DNA from: Rhizobium sp. R634
GTDB lineage: Bacteria > Pseudomonadota > Alphaproteobacteria > Rhizobiales > Rhizobiaceae
DNA length: 64,000 nucleotides
Assembly: GCF_002211305.1 (NCBI RefSeq)
Contig: NZ_LOKW01000001.1
Location: 496,001-560,000, forward strand
Direction of reading: 5' to 3'
Under the pieces are notes generated by a model. That model searched no databases. It was not told the origin of the DNA and saw nothing but the letters and a program-made list of their open reading frames with translations. The position numbers and the translations under genes were made by a program. Below, piece by piece: positions 53,044 through 61,848 of this stretch; positions within the stretch are counted from its first letter, which is position 1; each line of letters begins with the position of its first letter.

Positions 53044-54504
53044 CTAGCTCGCTATGTCGAGGAGCGACTGGAACATCTCGTCGATGACGTTCAGGATCTT
53101 CGTCGCTGCCTTGTAGGATTGTTCGATATCGAGGAGGAGCGTCAGCTCCTCGTCGAGGTTCACGCCCGTTTCGTTGGAATAGGCTTCGTCGGAGCGCGAC
53201 AGGGCGGCGGCCGTGGTTTCGGAGGCCGATGTCGCGTCGCTGCGATATTGTTCGAGCCAGCCGATGGAGGCGCTGGCATAGTCCGTCAGGCTCTGCGTGG
53301 TGGAGAGACCGGCGTCCGAAGAGAACGAGCGCTGTTCCGTCAGTGCCGTGTAGAGAGCATCGAGATTGTCGGAGAAGCCGCTGTCGCCTGATGTATTGAG
53401 ATCGGTGATGCCGCTGATCGTTCCGTCGCGCAGCTTCGTCGCATCGCCGCCCTCGCTCGTGATGACGGCTGTATTGATCGAGATGGTCGAGGCGATCCCG
53501 GTCGTGTCGTCCGTGGACGACGGCGTTCCCCCGGTTGCGCCTGCGGCCGTGGTCCAGACGAAAAGCCCGGGCGCGCTGGTCGTGCCGTCGGTTTCCGAGA
53601 AGACCTGAACGAGGGCCTTGGCGACTTCGTCGAGCTGGGCCTGGAATGTCGGGGCGATTTCGTCGCGAAGCTGCAGCAGCGCCTGCAGGCTGCCGGAGGC
53701 GCTCGTCGTCGATCCTTCGCCGGCATCGAGTGCAACGCCGTCGATATAGATGGCATTGCCTTCCGTTCCCGCGACGTAAGTTGCGGTCGAAGCGAAGGTG
53801 ACGGTGCGCGGTATGGTCTCGAACAGCACGGTGCCGTCGGAGGTATAGAGCGCCATGTCGTTATTGTCGCGCACGACGGAATTGACGCCGACGATCGAGG
53901 AGATCTGCTTCAAAAGCTTCTCGCGCTCGTCGAGCGCCGAAGACGTATCCGTGCCGGTCGCCGTTGCCAGCTTGACCGCATTGTTGGCCGCCTCGAACTG
54001 CGACAGCAGCGTGTTCAGCGTGGAGACCTGCGTGGCGATCTCCGCGTCCGCCTCAGCCCGGATCGACTGGACGCCGTCGCTTGCCGTATTCAGCGAATTG
54101 GCGAGATCCTGCGCAGCGGTGACGGCCGATTGCGCTGATGTCGTGCTGCTCGGCGAGGTCGCGAATGTCTGCAGCGCCTCCTGGAATGCCGAGAGATAGG
54201 TGCTCGGCGAAGTCTCGTAGTCATTGCCGCCTACCAGCGACTTCAGGCTTTCGAGGCCGGTCACCAGCGTCTGCTGGGCGCTGTCTTTGGCATTCGACTG
54301 CAGATATTGGGCCAGCAGCGCAGTTTCCTGCGCCCGGCTGATGCTGACGACCTGCGCGCCGGAAAGAGACGTCGTGATCGACGCCTCCCGCCTGATATAG
54401 TCGGAATTTCCGACATTGGCGATATTGGTCGAGACGACGCTGCTTTGCTGTCCGGTATTGTTGAAAATATTTTGGACGCTGTTCAAGGCGGAGGTGAGCG
54501 ACAT
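53044..54504 (-). CDS. flgK: Flagellar hook-associated protein FlgK
   Basis: 486 residues. The N-terminal rod-hook motif SLTSALNSVQNIFNNTGQQS with SVVSTNIANVGNSDYIRREA, and the C-terminal EELTLLLDIEQSYKAATKIL, are those of FlgK/HAP1, although the first positions deviate from the enteric consensus, as in other rhizobia. It is secreted and assembles as the first hook-filament junction ring. It is flanked by flgE (13 bases upstream) and flgL. Confidence 0.93.
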   Translation of the reverse strand: MSLTSALNSVQNIFNNTGQQSSVVSTNIANVGNSDYIRREASITTSLSGAQVVSISRAQETALLAQYLQSNAKDSAQQTLVTGLESLKSLVGGNDYETSPSTYLSAFQEALQTFATSPSSTTSAQSAVTAAQDLANSLNTASDGVQSIRAEADAEIATQVSTLNTLLSQFEAANNAVKLATATGTDTSSALDEREKLLKQISSIVGVNSVVRDNNDMALYTSDGTVLFETIPRTVTFASTATYVAGTEGNAIYIDGVALDAGEGSTTSASGSLQALLQLRDEIAPTFQAQLDEVAKALVQVFSETDGTTSAPGLFVWTTAAGATGGTPSSTDDTTGIASTISINTAVITSEGGDATKLRDGTISGITDLNTSGDSGFSDNLDALYTALTEQRSFSSDAGLSTTQSLTDYASASIGWLEQYRSDATSASETTAAALSRSDEAYSNETGVNLDEELTLLLDIEQSYKAATKILNVIDEMFQSLLDIAS

Positions 54505-54517
54505 CCAGGCGCTCCCT

Positions 54518-55810
54518 CTATCGCTTCAGGTTGACGAGGACATCCATGATGTCGGAGCCGGTCTGAAACACCTTCGAATTGGCGGTGTAGCTGCGCTGCG
54601 CCTCGATCATCTCCGTCAGTTCGCCGGCGAGGTCGACATTCGAGCTTTCGAGCGCGCCGGACTGAATGGAACCGAGGCCGTTCGTCTGCGGAAAGCCGGT
54701 GACGGTGACGCCGGACTGGCCGTTGGCGGTATAGACGTTGCCGCTGAGCAGCGTCAGATTGTCGGGGCTTGCGACGTTCGCGAGCGGGATCTGGTAGAGC
54801 GCCTTCGTCGTGCCGTTCGCATAGGAGACCGACACCACCCCATCGGTATCGATCGACACCGCGCTCACCGAACTTGCGGCCTGACCGTCCGCCGAGCCGG
54901 TTGCCGAGAAGTCCGAGGCAAGTTGGGTGAAATCGGAATAATCCATGGTGATCGTCTTTGCCGTCACGGGATCGACGATGTCGGTATCGGTCGCGGAGGT
55001 CAGCTGGCCATTGGCGTCGAAGGAGAGCGTGGCGACGCTGACCGCGCTGGAGGAATAGGGGAAGGACGTCGTGCCGCCGGTCGCCGCATCGGCATTGCGG
55101 TAGACCGCGACTTCCCAGGTGCTGCCGGTGACTGCGCCGCTCGCATCCGTCGTCACGCCCGTCTTGGTGAAGTAATAATCATACTGGACGGTGGCGCCGA
55201 GGCTGTCATAGGCGACCAGCGACATCTTCTGCGTATCGTCGGTGACAGCAGACGTGTTGGCGCTCGGCAGCGTCGTCGTATCGGTGACGACGGTCGCTTC
55301 GGAATTCAGGTTGCCGCTGAAATAGGCGCTGGTCGAAGCAATCGCGCTCAAACCCGACTGGGCGACATTGACCGGCACCAGCCCGTCGAAACCGTTGACG
55401 ACCACGGCCGGCACGCCGGAATCATAGGAATATCCCATCAGCGTATAGCCGGCGCTGTTGACGAGATTGCCGTCGCTATCGACGGAGAAATCGCCGGCGC
55501 GGGTCAGCACCGGCGTGCCATCGGCGCCTTCGACGATGAAGAAACCGTCTCCCGAAATCGCGAGATCGTATTCGGAGGTCGTATAGGAAATGTCGCCCTG
55601 CTGGGAAATCGCCTGGCGCACCGATGTCTGAACGCCACCGGAATTGTAGTTGCCGGAGGAAGAGGGCAGGACCAGCGACGAAAAGGACGTGGAAACGGCC
55701 TTGTAGCCGGTGGTATTCGCATTGGCGATGTTGTCGGAAACCGTGCTCAGCCGGTTTGCCTGTGCGCTCATGCCGGAGACGGCGGTTTTCATGCTTCCAA
55801 AAATGCTCAT
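54518..55810 (-). CDS. flgE: Flagellar hook protein FlgE
   Basis: 430 residues. It starts SIFGSMKTAVSGMSAQANRL with the SDNIANANTTGYKA rod-hook motif; the mid-part DLAISGDGFFIVEGADGTPV and the C-terminal SNVDLAGELTEMIEAQRSYT-ANSKVFQT are classical FlgE. ATG 55810 is chosen because it begins the conserved N-terminus; the frame extends 33 codons further without conservation. It is the first gene of the plasmid-borne hook set. Basal body, motor and export genes are not in the window. Confidence 0.95.
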   Translation of the reverse strand: MSIFGSMKTAVSGMSAQANRLSTVSDNIANANTTGYKAVSTSFSSLVLPSSSGNYNSGGVQTSVRQAISQQGDISYTTSEYDLAISGDGFFIVEGADGTPVLTRAGDFSVDSDGNLVNSAGYTLMGYSYDSGVPAVVVNGFDGLVPVNVAQSGLSAIASTSAYFSGNLNSEATVVTDTTTLPSANTSAVTDDTQKMSLVAYDSLGATVQYDYYFTKTGVTTDASGAVTGSTWEVAVYRNADAATGGTTSFPYSSSAVSVATLSFDANGQLTSATDTDIVDPVTAKTITMDYSDFTQLASDFSATGSADGQAASSVSAVSIDTDGVVSVSYANGTTKALYQIPLANVASPDNLTLLSGNVYTANGQSGVTVTGFPQTNGLGSIQSGALESSNVDLAGELTEMIEAQRSYTANSKVFQTGSDIMDVLVNLKR

Positions 55811-56134
55811 GGCTCGATCCTTCAAAGGTTTGGGAACATGCCATGTGACGAGGGGTTTCCAGGTCCCGGATCCGGGCGCACGACATCGCTGGCGCCGGGC
55901 AGGGCCCACACCGGTCGATGATCTGATTGTCTGGACTGACCCCGTGATGGCGATAGGCGCCGCGGCTCATCCGCGCGCTGGCATGGTGCGCCTGTCACGG
56001 TGCACCATTTCAAACATATCACTGGCGAAGAAGCGGCCCGGCCGACGGCTCTGCCGGCACGACTGCCGGGCCGCTGTCGGAGCGTTGCATTACAGTCTCT
56101 CCAGTAACTGAAATGCGACGCTCCTTATCGTCTG
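55811..56134. other. 324-bp gap between flgE and the EF-hand gene
   Basis: It holds the presumed flgE promoter region and one clear structure: AGCGGCCCGG (56032-56041) and CCGGGCCGCT (56066-56075) are perfect 10-bp inverted repeats with a 24-base loop. A shorter TGGTGC/GCACCA pair is near 55984-56007. No gene is supported, and no obvious sigma-54 or sigma-28 promoter was recognised. Confidence 0.5.
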
Positions 56135-56746
56135 TCAGCCCGTGGACCGGGCAGACAGTGAACCGGTGTTCGATGTGTCGAGCAGGTCGAAAAGTTCGCT
56201 CGCCTGGCTCTCGGTGACGTCATCCGGCCTGCCCGCCATGAACTCCTCCAACGAGACGAGCCCATCTCCGTTCGTATCAAGATCGGAGAGCAGCGACGCA
56301 GACTGGTCGTCCTCAGCCGGTGGTGGCGGGCCGCCGGGGCGCTCCGACGATTGAGCGGACATGGCCTCGGTCAGAGCGTCGACCGATAGCGAACCCGCGC
56401 CTTCGGTATCGAAGCTGTCGAACAGCGTGCCAGCCTGGTCCTCGCTCACATCGGAAGGACGGCCCGCGACGAACTCGGCCTTGCTCACGAGTCCGTCGCC
56501 ATCGGTATCGAGTTCGGAGAGCCGCGATGCAAGCTCGTCATCGCCGTCCCGCGGCGGTGGCCCACCGGCCCGCTCCGATCGCTGGGCGGACATGGTTTCG
56601 GCGAGCGCATCGACCGACAGCGAGCCAGTGCCTTCGCTGTCGAAGCTGTCGAACAGCGTGCCGGCCTGATCCTCGCTCACGTCGGAGGGTCTGGCGGCCA
56701 CGAACTCGGCCTTGCTCACGTAGCCGTCGCCATCGGTGTCCAATTC
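56135..56746 (-). repeat. 231-bp tandem coding repeat in the EF-hand gene, about 2.6 copies
   Basis: Units run 56746-56516, 56515-56285 and 56284-56135 (partial). Each full unit encodes 77 residues: a canonical EF-hand, the linker RPSDVSEDQAGTLFDSFD, a degenerate EF-hand and a Pro-rich spacer (ERAGGPPP or ERPGGPPPP). Units one and two are nearly identical in protein and share long identical DNA stretches, indicating a fairly recent duplication. Confidence 0.85.
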
Positions 56747-57001
56747 GGCGACGTCCATGCCTTCGCCGCCATCCTGCTCCCCGCTGGAGCCGGACTGACC
56801 GGCAAGACCGTTCATCGCCAGCGACATCAGCTGGGACATGAGCTTCTCGGCGCTGTTGGTCGCGTCGTCGCCGAGCCGCTGGCTTGTGGTTGATTTTTTT
56901 GCCGAAACAGTATTACAGGATAGAATGTCCTGGGCTGTGGACGTCGAATTCTTGCTGTAGGAATAGGAAGAAATTGATGTCGCGGCGGAAATGGTCGTCA
57001 T
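56135..57001 (-). CDS. EF-hand calcium-binding repeat protein
   Basis: 288 residues from ATG 57001 (GGAGCG upstream). After a Ser/Thr-rich N-terminus (residues 1-85) come EF-hand loops in pairs: DTDGDGYVSKAEF, DSEGTGSLSVDAL, DTDGDGLVSKAEF, DTEGAGSLSVDAL, DTNGDGLVSLEEF and a final partial DTSNTGSL. Odd-numbered loops have canonical calcium ligands. No signal peptide is seen. It is the next gene upstream of flgE on the same strand, so a link with the flagellar hook or secretion through its export system is possible but unproven. The last loop is cut short at LSARSTG. Confidence 0.85.
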   Translation of the reverse strand: MTTISAATSISSYSYSKNSTSTAQDILSCNTVSAKKSTTSQRLGDDATNSAEKLMSQLMSLAMNGLAGQSGSSGEQDGGEGMDVAELDTDGDGYVSKAEFVAARPSDVSEDQAGTLFDSFDSEGTGSLSVDALAETMSAQRSERAGGPPPRDGDDELASRLSELDTDGDGLVSKAEFVAGRPSDVSEDQAGTLFDSFDTEGAGSLSVDALTEAMSAQSSERPGGPPPPAEDDQSASLLSDLDTNGDGLVSLEEFMAGRPDDVTESQASELFDLLDTSNTGSLSARSTG

Positions 57002-57165
57002 AAGCGCTCCATCGCTAAGAGGGTGGGGATGCAACGCATTACAGAACTTATGAGTTCTCTAAATCGAAATTGCTAATGCCACAACCGAAGAAATCATCCC
57101 TCAGAAATAGCAGTCCGCTTTCCATGCTGGGTGGCATGCTCTTCGGAAACGCGGTTTAGATCGCC

Positions 57166-57813
57166 ATGGATATTGTCGACGAGCCCGCAGACGAGCCGCG
57201 CAAGCGAGGCCGGCCGAAAGTCTCCAGCGACGAGGACAAGCGGACGCATATCGTCGAAATCGCCCGACGCGTTTTCGTAAAATACGGTTATGCCGGAAGC
57301 ACGACCGCGGTCGTTGCCGGCGAGGCAGGTGTTTCCAAGCAGACGCTCTACAAGCTGTTCCAGAGCAAGGAAGAGCTGTTTGCCGCCGTGGTCGGGGCGC
57401 ATCGGCGCCTGATGCTCGACCTGCCGAGGCCGGCCGAAGATCTTTCGATCGCCGAAAGCCTCGAGCGCATCTTCATGATCGACATGGACGAGGAGATGGA
57501 TGCGGATCGCGCCGGCTTCCTGCAACTCGTCTTCCGCGAAGCCGCGCAGTTTCCCGAGCTCATCGATATTCTCCAGCGCGAGGGCATGCTTGCCAGCCGC
57601 CAGCATCTTGCCGATTGGCTGAGCGAACGCCGGGCGGAAGGCAGGCTGACCCTGGACGATCCGGCAAGCGGCGCCCGCATGCTGATGGATATGATCTTCG
57701 GCGGTATGGGTCCGCCGGAAGGGCGCGCCCAGGCATGGCCCGAACGGGCCGAACTGCTCGCCCATCTGCGCCGCTGCATCGCCATCTTCGCCGCGGGCGT
57801 CGGGGCTGCGTAG
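57166..57813 (+). CDS. TetR-family transcriptional regulator
   Basis: 215 residues. A basic stretch RKRGRPKVSS precedes the TetR helix-turn-helix HIVEIARRVFVKYGYAGSTT, then VAGEAGVSKQTLYKLFQSKEELF. The C-terminal domain resembles the AefR-like group (FLQLVFREAAQFPELIDILQREG). It is divergent from the EF-hand gene and upstream of the DUF1217 gene on the same strand, with a 16-bp palindrome in between. Efflux genes, the usual TetR partners, are absent, so it may control the flagella-associated neighbours. Confidence 0.9.
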   Translation: MDIVDEPADEPRKRGRPKVSSDEDKRTHIVEIARRVFVKYGYAGSTTAVVAGEAGVSKQTLYKLFQSKEELFAAVVGAHRRLMLDLPRPAEDLSIAESLERIFMIDMDEEMDADRAGFLQLVFREAAQFPELIDILQREGMLASRQHLADWLSERRAEGRLTLDDPASGARMLMDMIFGGMGPPEGRAQAWPERAELLAHLRRCIAIFAAGVGAA

Positions 57814-57869
57814 ACCACGGAAAGCGATCCCTCGACTTTCGGCTTCCAATTCCATTTTGGATGAATTAT

Positions 57870-57885
57870 AGAACTATATAGTTCT
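57870..57885. promoter_or_regulatory. Perfect 16-bp palindrome between tetR gene and DUF1217 gene
   Basis: AGAACTATATAGTTCT is a perfect palindrome in a local AT-rich stretch in the 249-bp gap. Size and symmetry fit a TetR-dimer operator. It lies 178 bp before the DUF1217 start and 57 bp after the TetR stop. Confidence 0.6.
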
Positions 57886-58062
57886 TTTAATTTGATTCGG
57901 CCGCATGACCGTGGCTGCATATCGCCATGACCGGCGGTGACATCCCAGCAAAGATCGAATTTTCACCGCGGCTGCCGGCAGGCTTTCGCGCGCCATGTCG
58001 CGCGCAGAGCGATACCGGCACGAGTGCGATTGCGCAAAAACAAGAGGTTAGAGGGACAGGCC

Positions 58063-60246
58063 TTGGTTTCCACCTATGTAAGCTATCTCGCGGTTGCCAG
58101 GAATCTGAACGCCAGTCTCTCCAGCGTGGCATCCCAGGCCACGGTTGCCCGCGACAGCGCCTATTACAAGGAAAACATCGACAAGGTCACGACGGTCGAC
58201 GAATTCATGAGCGATTACAAGCTCTATTCCTACGCCATGAAGGCCTATGGCCTTGAGGACATGACCTATGCCAAGGCCTTCATGAAGAAGGTGCTGGAGA
58301 GCGATCTCAGCAATTCCTCGAGCTTCGCCAACAGCCTGAGCGACAGCCGCTATGCCGAGTTCGCCGCCGCCTTCAAATTTTCCGGCGAGACGAAGACGGC
58401 GCAATCGGATGCGCAGCGCGACAACCTGCTCGATGCCTATGAGGGATCCTTCGACGCCGAGGCGGAGAATATCGAGGACGAGACGGAATATTTCGAAGAG
58501 AATATATCGTCGGTCACCTCGGTCGACGAGCTGCTGTCGAGTTCGAGACTGAGGAATTATGTGCTCACCGCCTTCGGCCTCAGCACCGACTATACGTCGA
58601 CCAGCTTCCTCAAGGACGTTCTGACGAGCGATCTCGACGATGCCGACAGTTTCGTCAACCAGCTCGACGACGATGTCTATCTCAGCCTGGCAGAGGCCTT
58701 CAATTTCAACGAGGACGGCTCGGTCGACGGCGAGGTGATGTCGGAGGACCAGATCTCGCTGGCGACGAGCGGCTATGTGGTGGCCGCGTCGACGATCGCC
58801 TCCACCGAAACCGGGGAGGCTTACGACACCTATTTCGCCGCGCAAATCGGAAACATCAGCTCGGTCGATCAGCTGATGAGCGACGACAAGCTGGTTTCCT
58901 ACCTCAGGACCGCCTATGGCCTTTCCGACGACGATCCGGACAATTACATCTCCGCAGCGCTGAAGAATGCCGACGTCGCCGGAGCGATCGGCTTGTCCGA
59001 GCTGCACGAGGCCTTCAATTTCGATGAGGAGGGCGCGCTTGCCGATGGCGATACCGCCCAGACATCGGAACAGACAGCCGCGACCACGGCAGCCTTCGAC
59101 GAAAACTATCAGGCGCTGATCGCCAACACCGATACGGAGGACGCCGTCGACAACTATACGACGCGCATTGCCAGCGTCACCTCGATCGACGATTTCCTGG
59201 TATCGAACGCCGATGATGACGACGACGACAACGACGATCTGCCGGAACTGTGGGAGATGGCGCTGCGCGCCTATGGCCTGGCTTCCACCGAGGTTTCGAA
59301 AAGCGAAGTCCGCAAGATTCTCGAAAGCGATCCCTCGGACGCCAAGAGCTACGTCAACAGCCTCGATGACGACAGGCTTGTCGCCTTTCGCAAGGCATTC
59401 AATTTCGACAGCGGGGGCGAGGTGAGCGTTCCGCTGCAGGCCATGTCGGAATCCGTCGTCGACGACTATGCCGCCTACTACAAGCAGAACAAGATCCGCT
59501 ATCTCGAAGGCGAGGAGCTGACCGATGCGACCGATGCCGCCGACGAGGAAATCACCTATTTCCGCGATCAGATGGCGACGATCACATCGGCCAGCGAATT
59601 CCTGGCCGACGACCGGCTGGTCGCCTTCGCGCTCGAGGCCAAGGGGCTGGACCCTGAGGAAGTGACCTCGGACGAGTTGGAGAAGATGTTTGCCTCCGAT
59701 CTCGACGACGAAGACAGCTACGTCAACAAGCTGGACGACAATCGTTTCGCCGAACTGGTCGGCGCGTTCAATTTCGATCAGGACGGCAATATTTCAGCCG
59801 ATCCGACCGGCACGGTGCAGCAGCGCGGCGATGTGCTGGAAACGGTCGACGCCTATGTGCGCCTGACGCTCGAAGACGATCAGGGCGACAGCAATACCGG
59901 CGTGCGCCTCGCGCTCTACTTCGAACGCAAGGCGCCGGAGATCTCCAGCGCCTACGACATTCTGGGCGACAGCGCGCTCTTCGAATTCTTCACCACGAGC
60001 TTCAATCTCTCGAGTTATGTCTCGAACATGGACGTCGACAAGCAGGCAGAGATGATCGAGAACTTCATCGACATCGAGGACCTGTCGGACCCCGATAAGG
60101 TGGACGACCTGATCAAGCGCTTTACCGCCATGTACGACATGGCCAATGGCACCGGCACCACCTCGACCGCACTTTCCATCCTGACCGGCTCGGCATCGAT
60201 CAGCGCCGATACGCTGCTTGCCGTGGCGCAGCTGAAAAGCGGGTGA
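58063..60246 (+). CDS. DUF1217-repeat protein, flagella-associated family
   Basis: 727 residues from TTG 58063, chosen because AGAGGGA precedes it and the start VSTYVSYLAVARNL matches rhizobial DUF1217 proteins. Six modules follow, beginning near residues 34, 144, 259, 365, 499 and 620, each with the pattern S-V-T-S-V-D-E-L, then L..YVLTAFGL and S-D-x-D-D-x-x-S-F-V-N-x-L. The protein is strongly acidic. Family members lie in rhizobial flagellar clusters, and six copies is long for the family. There is no Sec signal. The frame is open upstream to 57937 without conservation. Confidence 0.85.
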   Translation: MVSTYVSYLAVARNLNASLSSVASQATVARDSAYYKENIDKVTTVDEFMSDYKLYSYAMKAYGLEDMTYAKAFMKKVLESDLSNSSSFANSLSDSRYAEFAAAFKFSGETKTAQSDAQRDNLLDAYEGSFDAEAENIEDETEYFEENISSVTSVDELLSSSRLRNYVLTAFGLSTDYTSTSFLKDVLTSDLDDADSFVNQLDDDVYLSLAEAFNFNEDGSVDGEVMSEDQISLATSGYVVAASTIASTETGEAYDTYFAAQIGNISSVDQLMSDDKLVSYLRTAYGLSDDDPDNYISAALKNADVAGAIGLSELHEAFNFDEEGALADGDTAQTSEQTAATTAAFDENYQALIANTDTEDAVDNYTTRIASVTSIDDFLVSNADDDDDDNDDLPELWEMALRAYGLASTEVSKSEVRKILESDPSDAKSYVNSLDDDRLVAFRKAFNFDSGGEVSVPLQAMSESVVDDYAAYYKQNKIRYLEGEELTDATDAADEEITYFRDQMATITSASEFLADDRLVAFALEAKGLDPEEVTSDELEKMFASDLDDEDSYVNKLDDNRFAELVGAFNFDQDGNISADPTGTVQQRGDVLETVDAYVRLTLEDDQGDSNTGVRLALYFERKAPEISSAYDILGDSALFEFFTTSFNLSSYVSNMDVDKQAEMIENFIDIEDLSDPDKVDDLIKRFTAMYDMANGTGTTSTALSILTGSASISADTLLAVAQLKSG

Positions 60247-60362
60247 GGGGAGCTTTCGATCGAAGGTCTGTGGCGTTTGCGCTTCAGTTCCGCTTGCTAA
60301 TGCGTCGAGTATGATGGCGCGTTAATGCCGCCGTCCAGCTGCTGCGGCCGTGTCGGCCTGTT

Positions 60363-60680
60363 CTACATGACAGGCTGCTGCGCGGCATCAGTCGATTGCT
60401 GCGGCCGGACCGGCAGGGTATTGATCTCCTCACCGGCTGCCTGCTCTGCCACACGCAAATCGTAGGCCGTCTGCAGGTTTAGCCAGAACTCGGGGCTGGT
60501 CTGGAACCAGTGACCCAGGCGCAGGGCGGTATCGCCCGTGATTCCGCGCCGGCCGCGAATGATCTCGCTGATGCGGTTTGCCGGCACCTTGATCTGCTGC
60601 GCAAGCTGGTTGGCGCTGAACCCAAGTTCGTCCAATTCGTCCGCGAGGACCTCGCCGGGATGTATCGGTGGTCTTGCCAT
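60363..60680 (-). CDS. higA: HigA-family antitoxin (XRE-type helix-turn-helix)
   Basis: 105 residues. The N-terminus PPIHPGEVLADELDELGFSA followed by NQLAQQIKVPANRISEIIRG-RRGIT is the HigA signature, and the middle DTALRLGHWFQTSPEFWLNLQ is conserved. AAAGGAGG precedes ATG 60680. It represses the higBA promoter and neutralises the HigB mRNA interferase. The antitoxin appears intact. Confidence 0.93.
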   Translation of the reverse strand: MARPPIHPGEVLADELDELGFSANQLAQQIKVPANRISEIIRGRRGITGDTALRLGHWFQTSPEFWLNLQTAYDLRVAEQAAGEEINTLPVRPQQSTDAAQQPVM

Positions 60681-60712
60681 GGCTTATCCTCCTTTAGTGA
60701 TAGTCCACGATT

Positions 60713-60979
60713 TCAACGTTTGAAGGCCCCCTGGGCGTCCTGAGGCCATTCAAAGCAAATCCGCCATTGGTCGTTGATGCGGATACTGTACTGTCCAGCT
60801 CGATCGCCTCTCAGTGCCTCCAGGCGATTGCTGGGAAGGCCGCGCAGGTCGTTGAGGTTCGTAGCAGCGGCCAGGATTTCCAGCCGTTTATAGGCCTGTT
60901 TCTCGAATCCCTGAAACGTGCGGGTGAATTCGCCGCCTGCGAACGCTTCAGTTCTTTTGTCCCGGAAGCCCAGTATCAT
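60713..60979 (-). CDS. higB: HigB-type toxin (RelE superfamily), frameshifted near its end
   Basis: 88 residues: GFRDKRTEAFAGGEFTRTF, then RLEILAAATNLNDLRGLPSN and RAGQYSIRINDQWRICFEW, the core of HigB. Family members end DVEIVDYH. Here the frame ends QGAFKR instead, but the missing tail NVEIVDYH is present in another frame and stops at 60694, just before the higA ribosome-binding site. Removing one base from the five-base C-run at 60727-60731 restores it. The toxin core is present, so residual activity cannot be excluded. It lies upstream of higA as usual. Confidence 0.88.
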   Translation of the reverse strand: MILGFRDKRTEAFAGGEFTRTFQGFEKQAYKRLEILAAATNLNDLRGLPSNRLEALRGDRAGQYSIRINDQWRICFEWPQDAQGAFKR

Positions 60980-60987
60980 TGAAACTG

Positions 60988-61024
60988 TTTTATCAGGTTT
61001 TTATGTTGTACGTCAATCGTACAA
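60988..61024 (-). promoter_or_regulatory. higBA promoter with overlapping inverted repeat
   Basis: On the minus strand, -35 TTGACG (61016-61011) and -10 ATAAAA (60993-60988) are 17 bp apart, ending nine bases before the higB start. The inverted repeat TTGTACG/CGTACAA (61006-61012 and 61018-61024, five-base spacer) overlaps the -35 element, as expected of a HigA operator. The leader is very short. Confidence 0.7.
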
Positions 61025-61072
61025 TCTATTTTCATGGACGGTATTTGCGGACGTGTCCGGCAAGAGCGACAT

Positions 61073-61696
61073 TCAGTCCGTGGTCGATCCCGCAACGATC
61101 GTCAGCCGGCGCATCGACGGTATGAAGATGGCGAACAGGAAGATGCCCCACCATTCGGCGCCCGCGTCGAAATAATCCGAAACCTCAGGAAGGTGCGGGT
61201 TGGACCAGTCGATAATCTCGCTGTTCCGGCCCGGCGGCAGGATGAAATCCCTGATCTCCTCGAACATCGCCTGCATCTCGCCCGGTCTGGCCGCAAGCGG
61301 GTAGGGCGGGTTGGAAAAAGCGTAGGCGAACTGGCCGCCGCTTCCGGGCTCCGGGCAAGAGCTGCTCCCCGACATGATCCTGATATCGTCGAGTGAGCTC
61401 AGCTGCGGATTCTCCAGCTCCGGGCCGGCGGCGGTCTTATAGCGGCCGAGCTTCAGCAAATGCCCACGGTCGAAGTCGTACCAGTCGCCGAAAAACGCTT
61501 TTTCGGATATCGGCCTGCCTCCGAGCTGCCGAAGCTTTTCCGCATCGAACTTCTCGAAGTGACGCAACGCCTGCGGAATGGCGAAAAGCATGTTCTCCCG
61601 ATCGCCCGTCGCATTCTCGAAGATGGCGAAGTCAAGCACGCCCATCATCATTTCGAAGCGTTCGAAGGCAGGCGGCAGCGTCTCGATCCGGTTCAT
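61073..61696 (-). CDS. Hypothetical protein
   Basis: 207 residues, no family recognised. Features seen: an N-terminal PAFERFEMMMGVLDFAIFEN, a middle GDWYDFDRGHLLKLGRY and a C-terminal hydrophobic stretch (EWWGIFLFAIFIPSMRRL) that could be a membrane-associated helix. No signal peptide. It stands between higBA and a predicted exported protein, all on the minus strand, with 152 bp and a hairpin separating it from the latter. Confidence 0.65.
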   Translation of the reverse strand: MNRIETLPPAFERFEMMMGVLDFAIFENATGDRENMLFAIPQALRHFEKFDAEKLRQLGGRPISEKAFFGDWYDFDRGHLLKLGRYKTAAGPELENPQLSSLDDIRIMSGSSSCPEPGSGGQFAYAFSNPPYPLAARPGEMQAMFEEIRDFILPPGRNSEIIDWSNPHLPEVSDYFDAGAEWWGIFLFAIFIPSMRRLTIVAGSTTD

Positions 61697-61787
61697 GCCT
61701 CTGTTTTATGGCGCTGCTCCGATCGCTGCAATGGGCGCCGAGCCTGCGAGTTGATGTCAAACCCATGCGCGGAACGCAAATGTCAAA

Positions 61788-61817
61788 GGGCCGCGGGTCT
61801 TTGCAGACACGCGGCCC
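61788..61817 (-). terminator. Probable terminator of the gene at 61849-63036
   Basis: GGGCCGCG and CGCGGCCC pair over eight bases; after one mismatch GTCT pairs with AGAC around a TTGC loop. Read on the minus strand, TTTGACATTT follows. It lies 31 bases after the stop codon. The T-run is interrupted, so efficiency is uncertain. Confidence 0.6.
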
Positions 61818-61848
61818 CACCAGAGGTTTGGGCGGTCCTACGAAGACG

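Noticed and set aside
54416..55921. 501-codon open frame on the plus strand
   Set aside because: Antisense to flgE; it consists of repetitive G, R, D and I residues with no recognisable fold.
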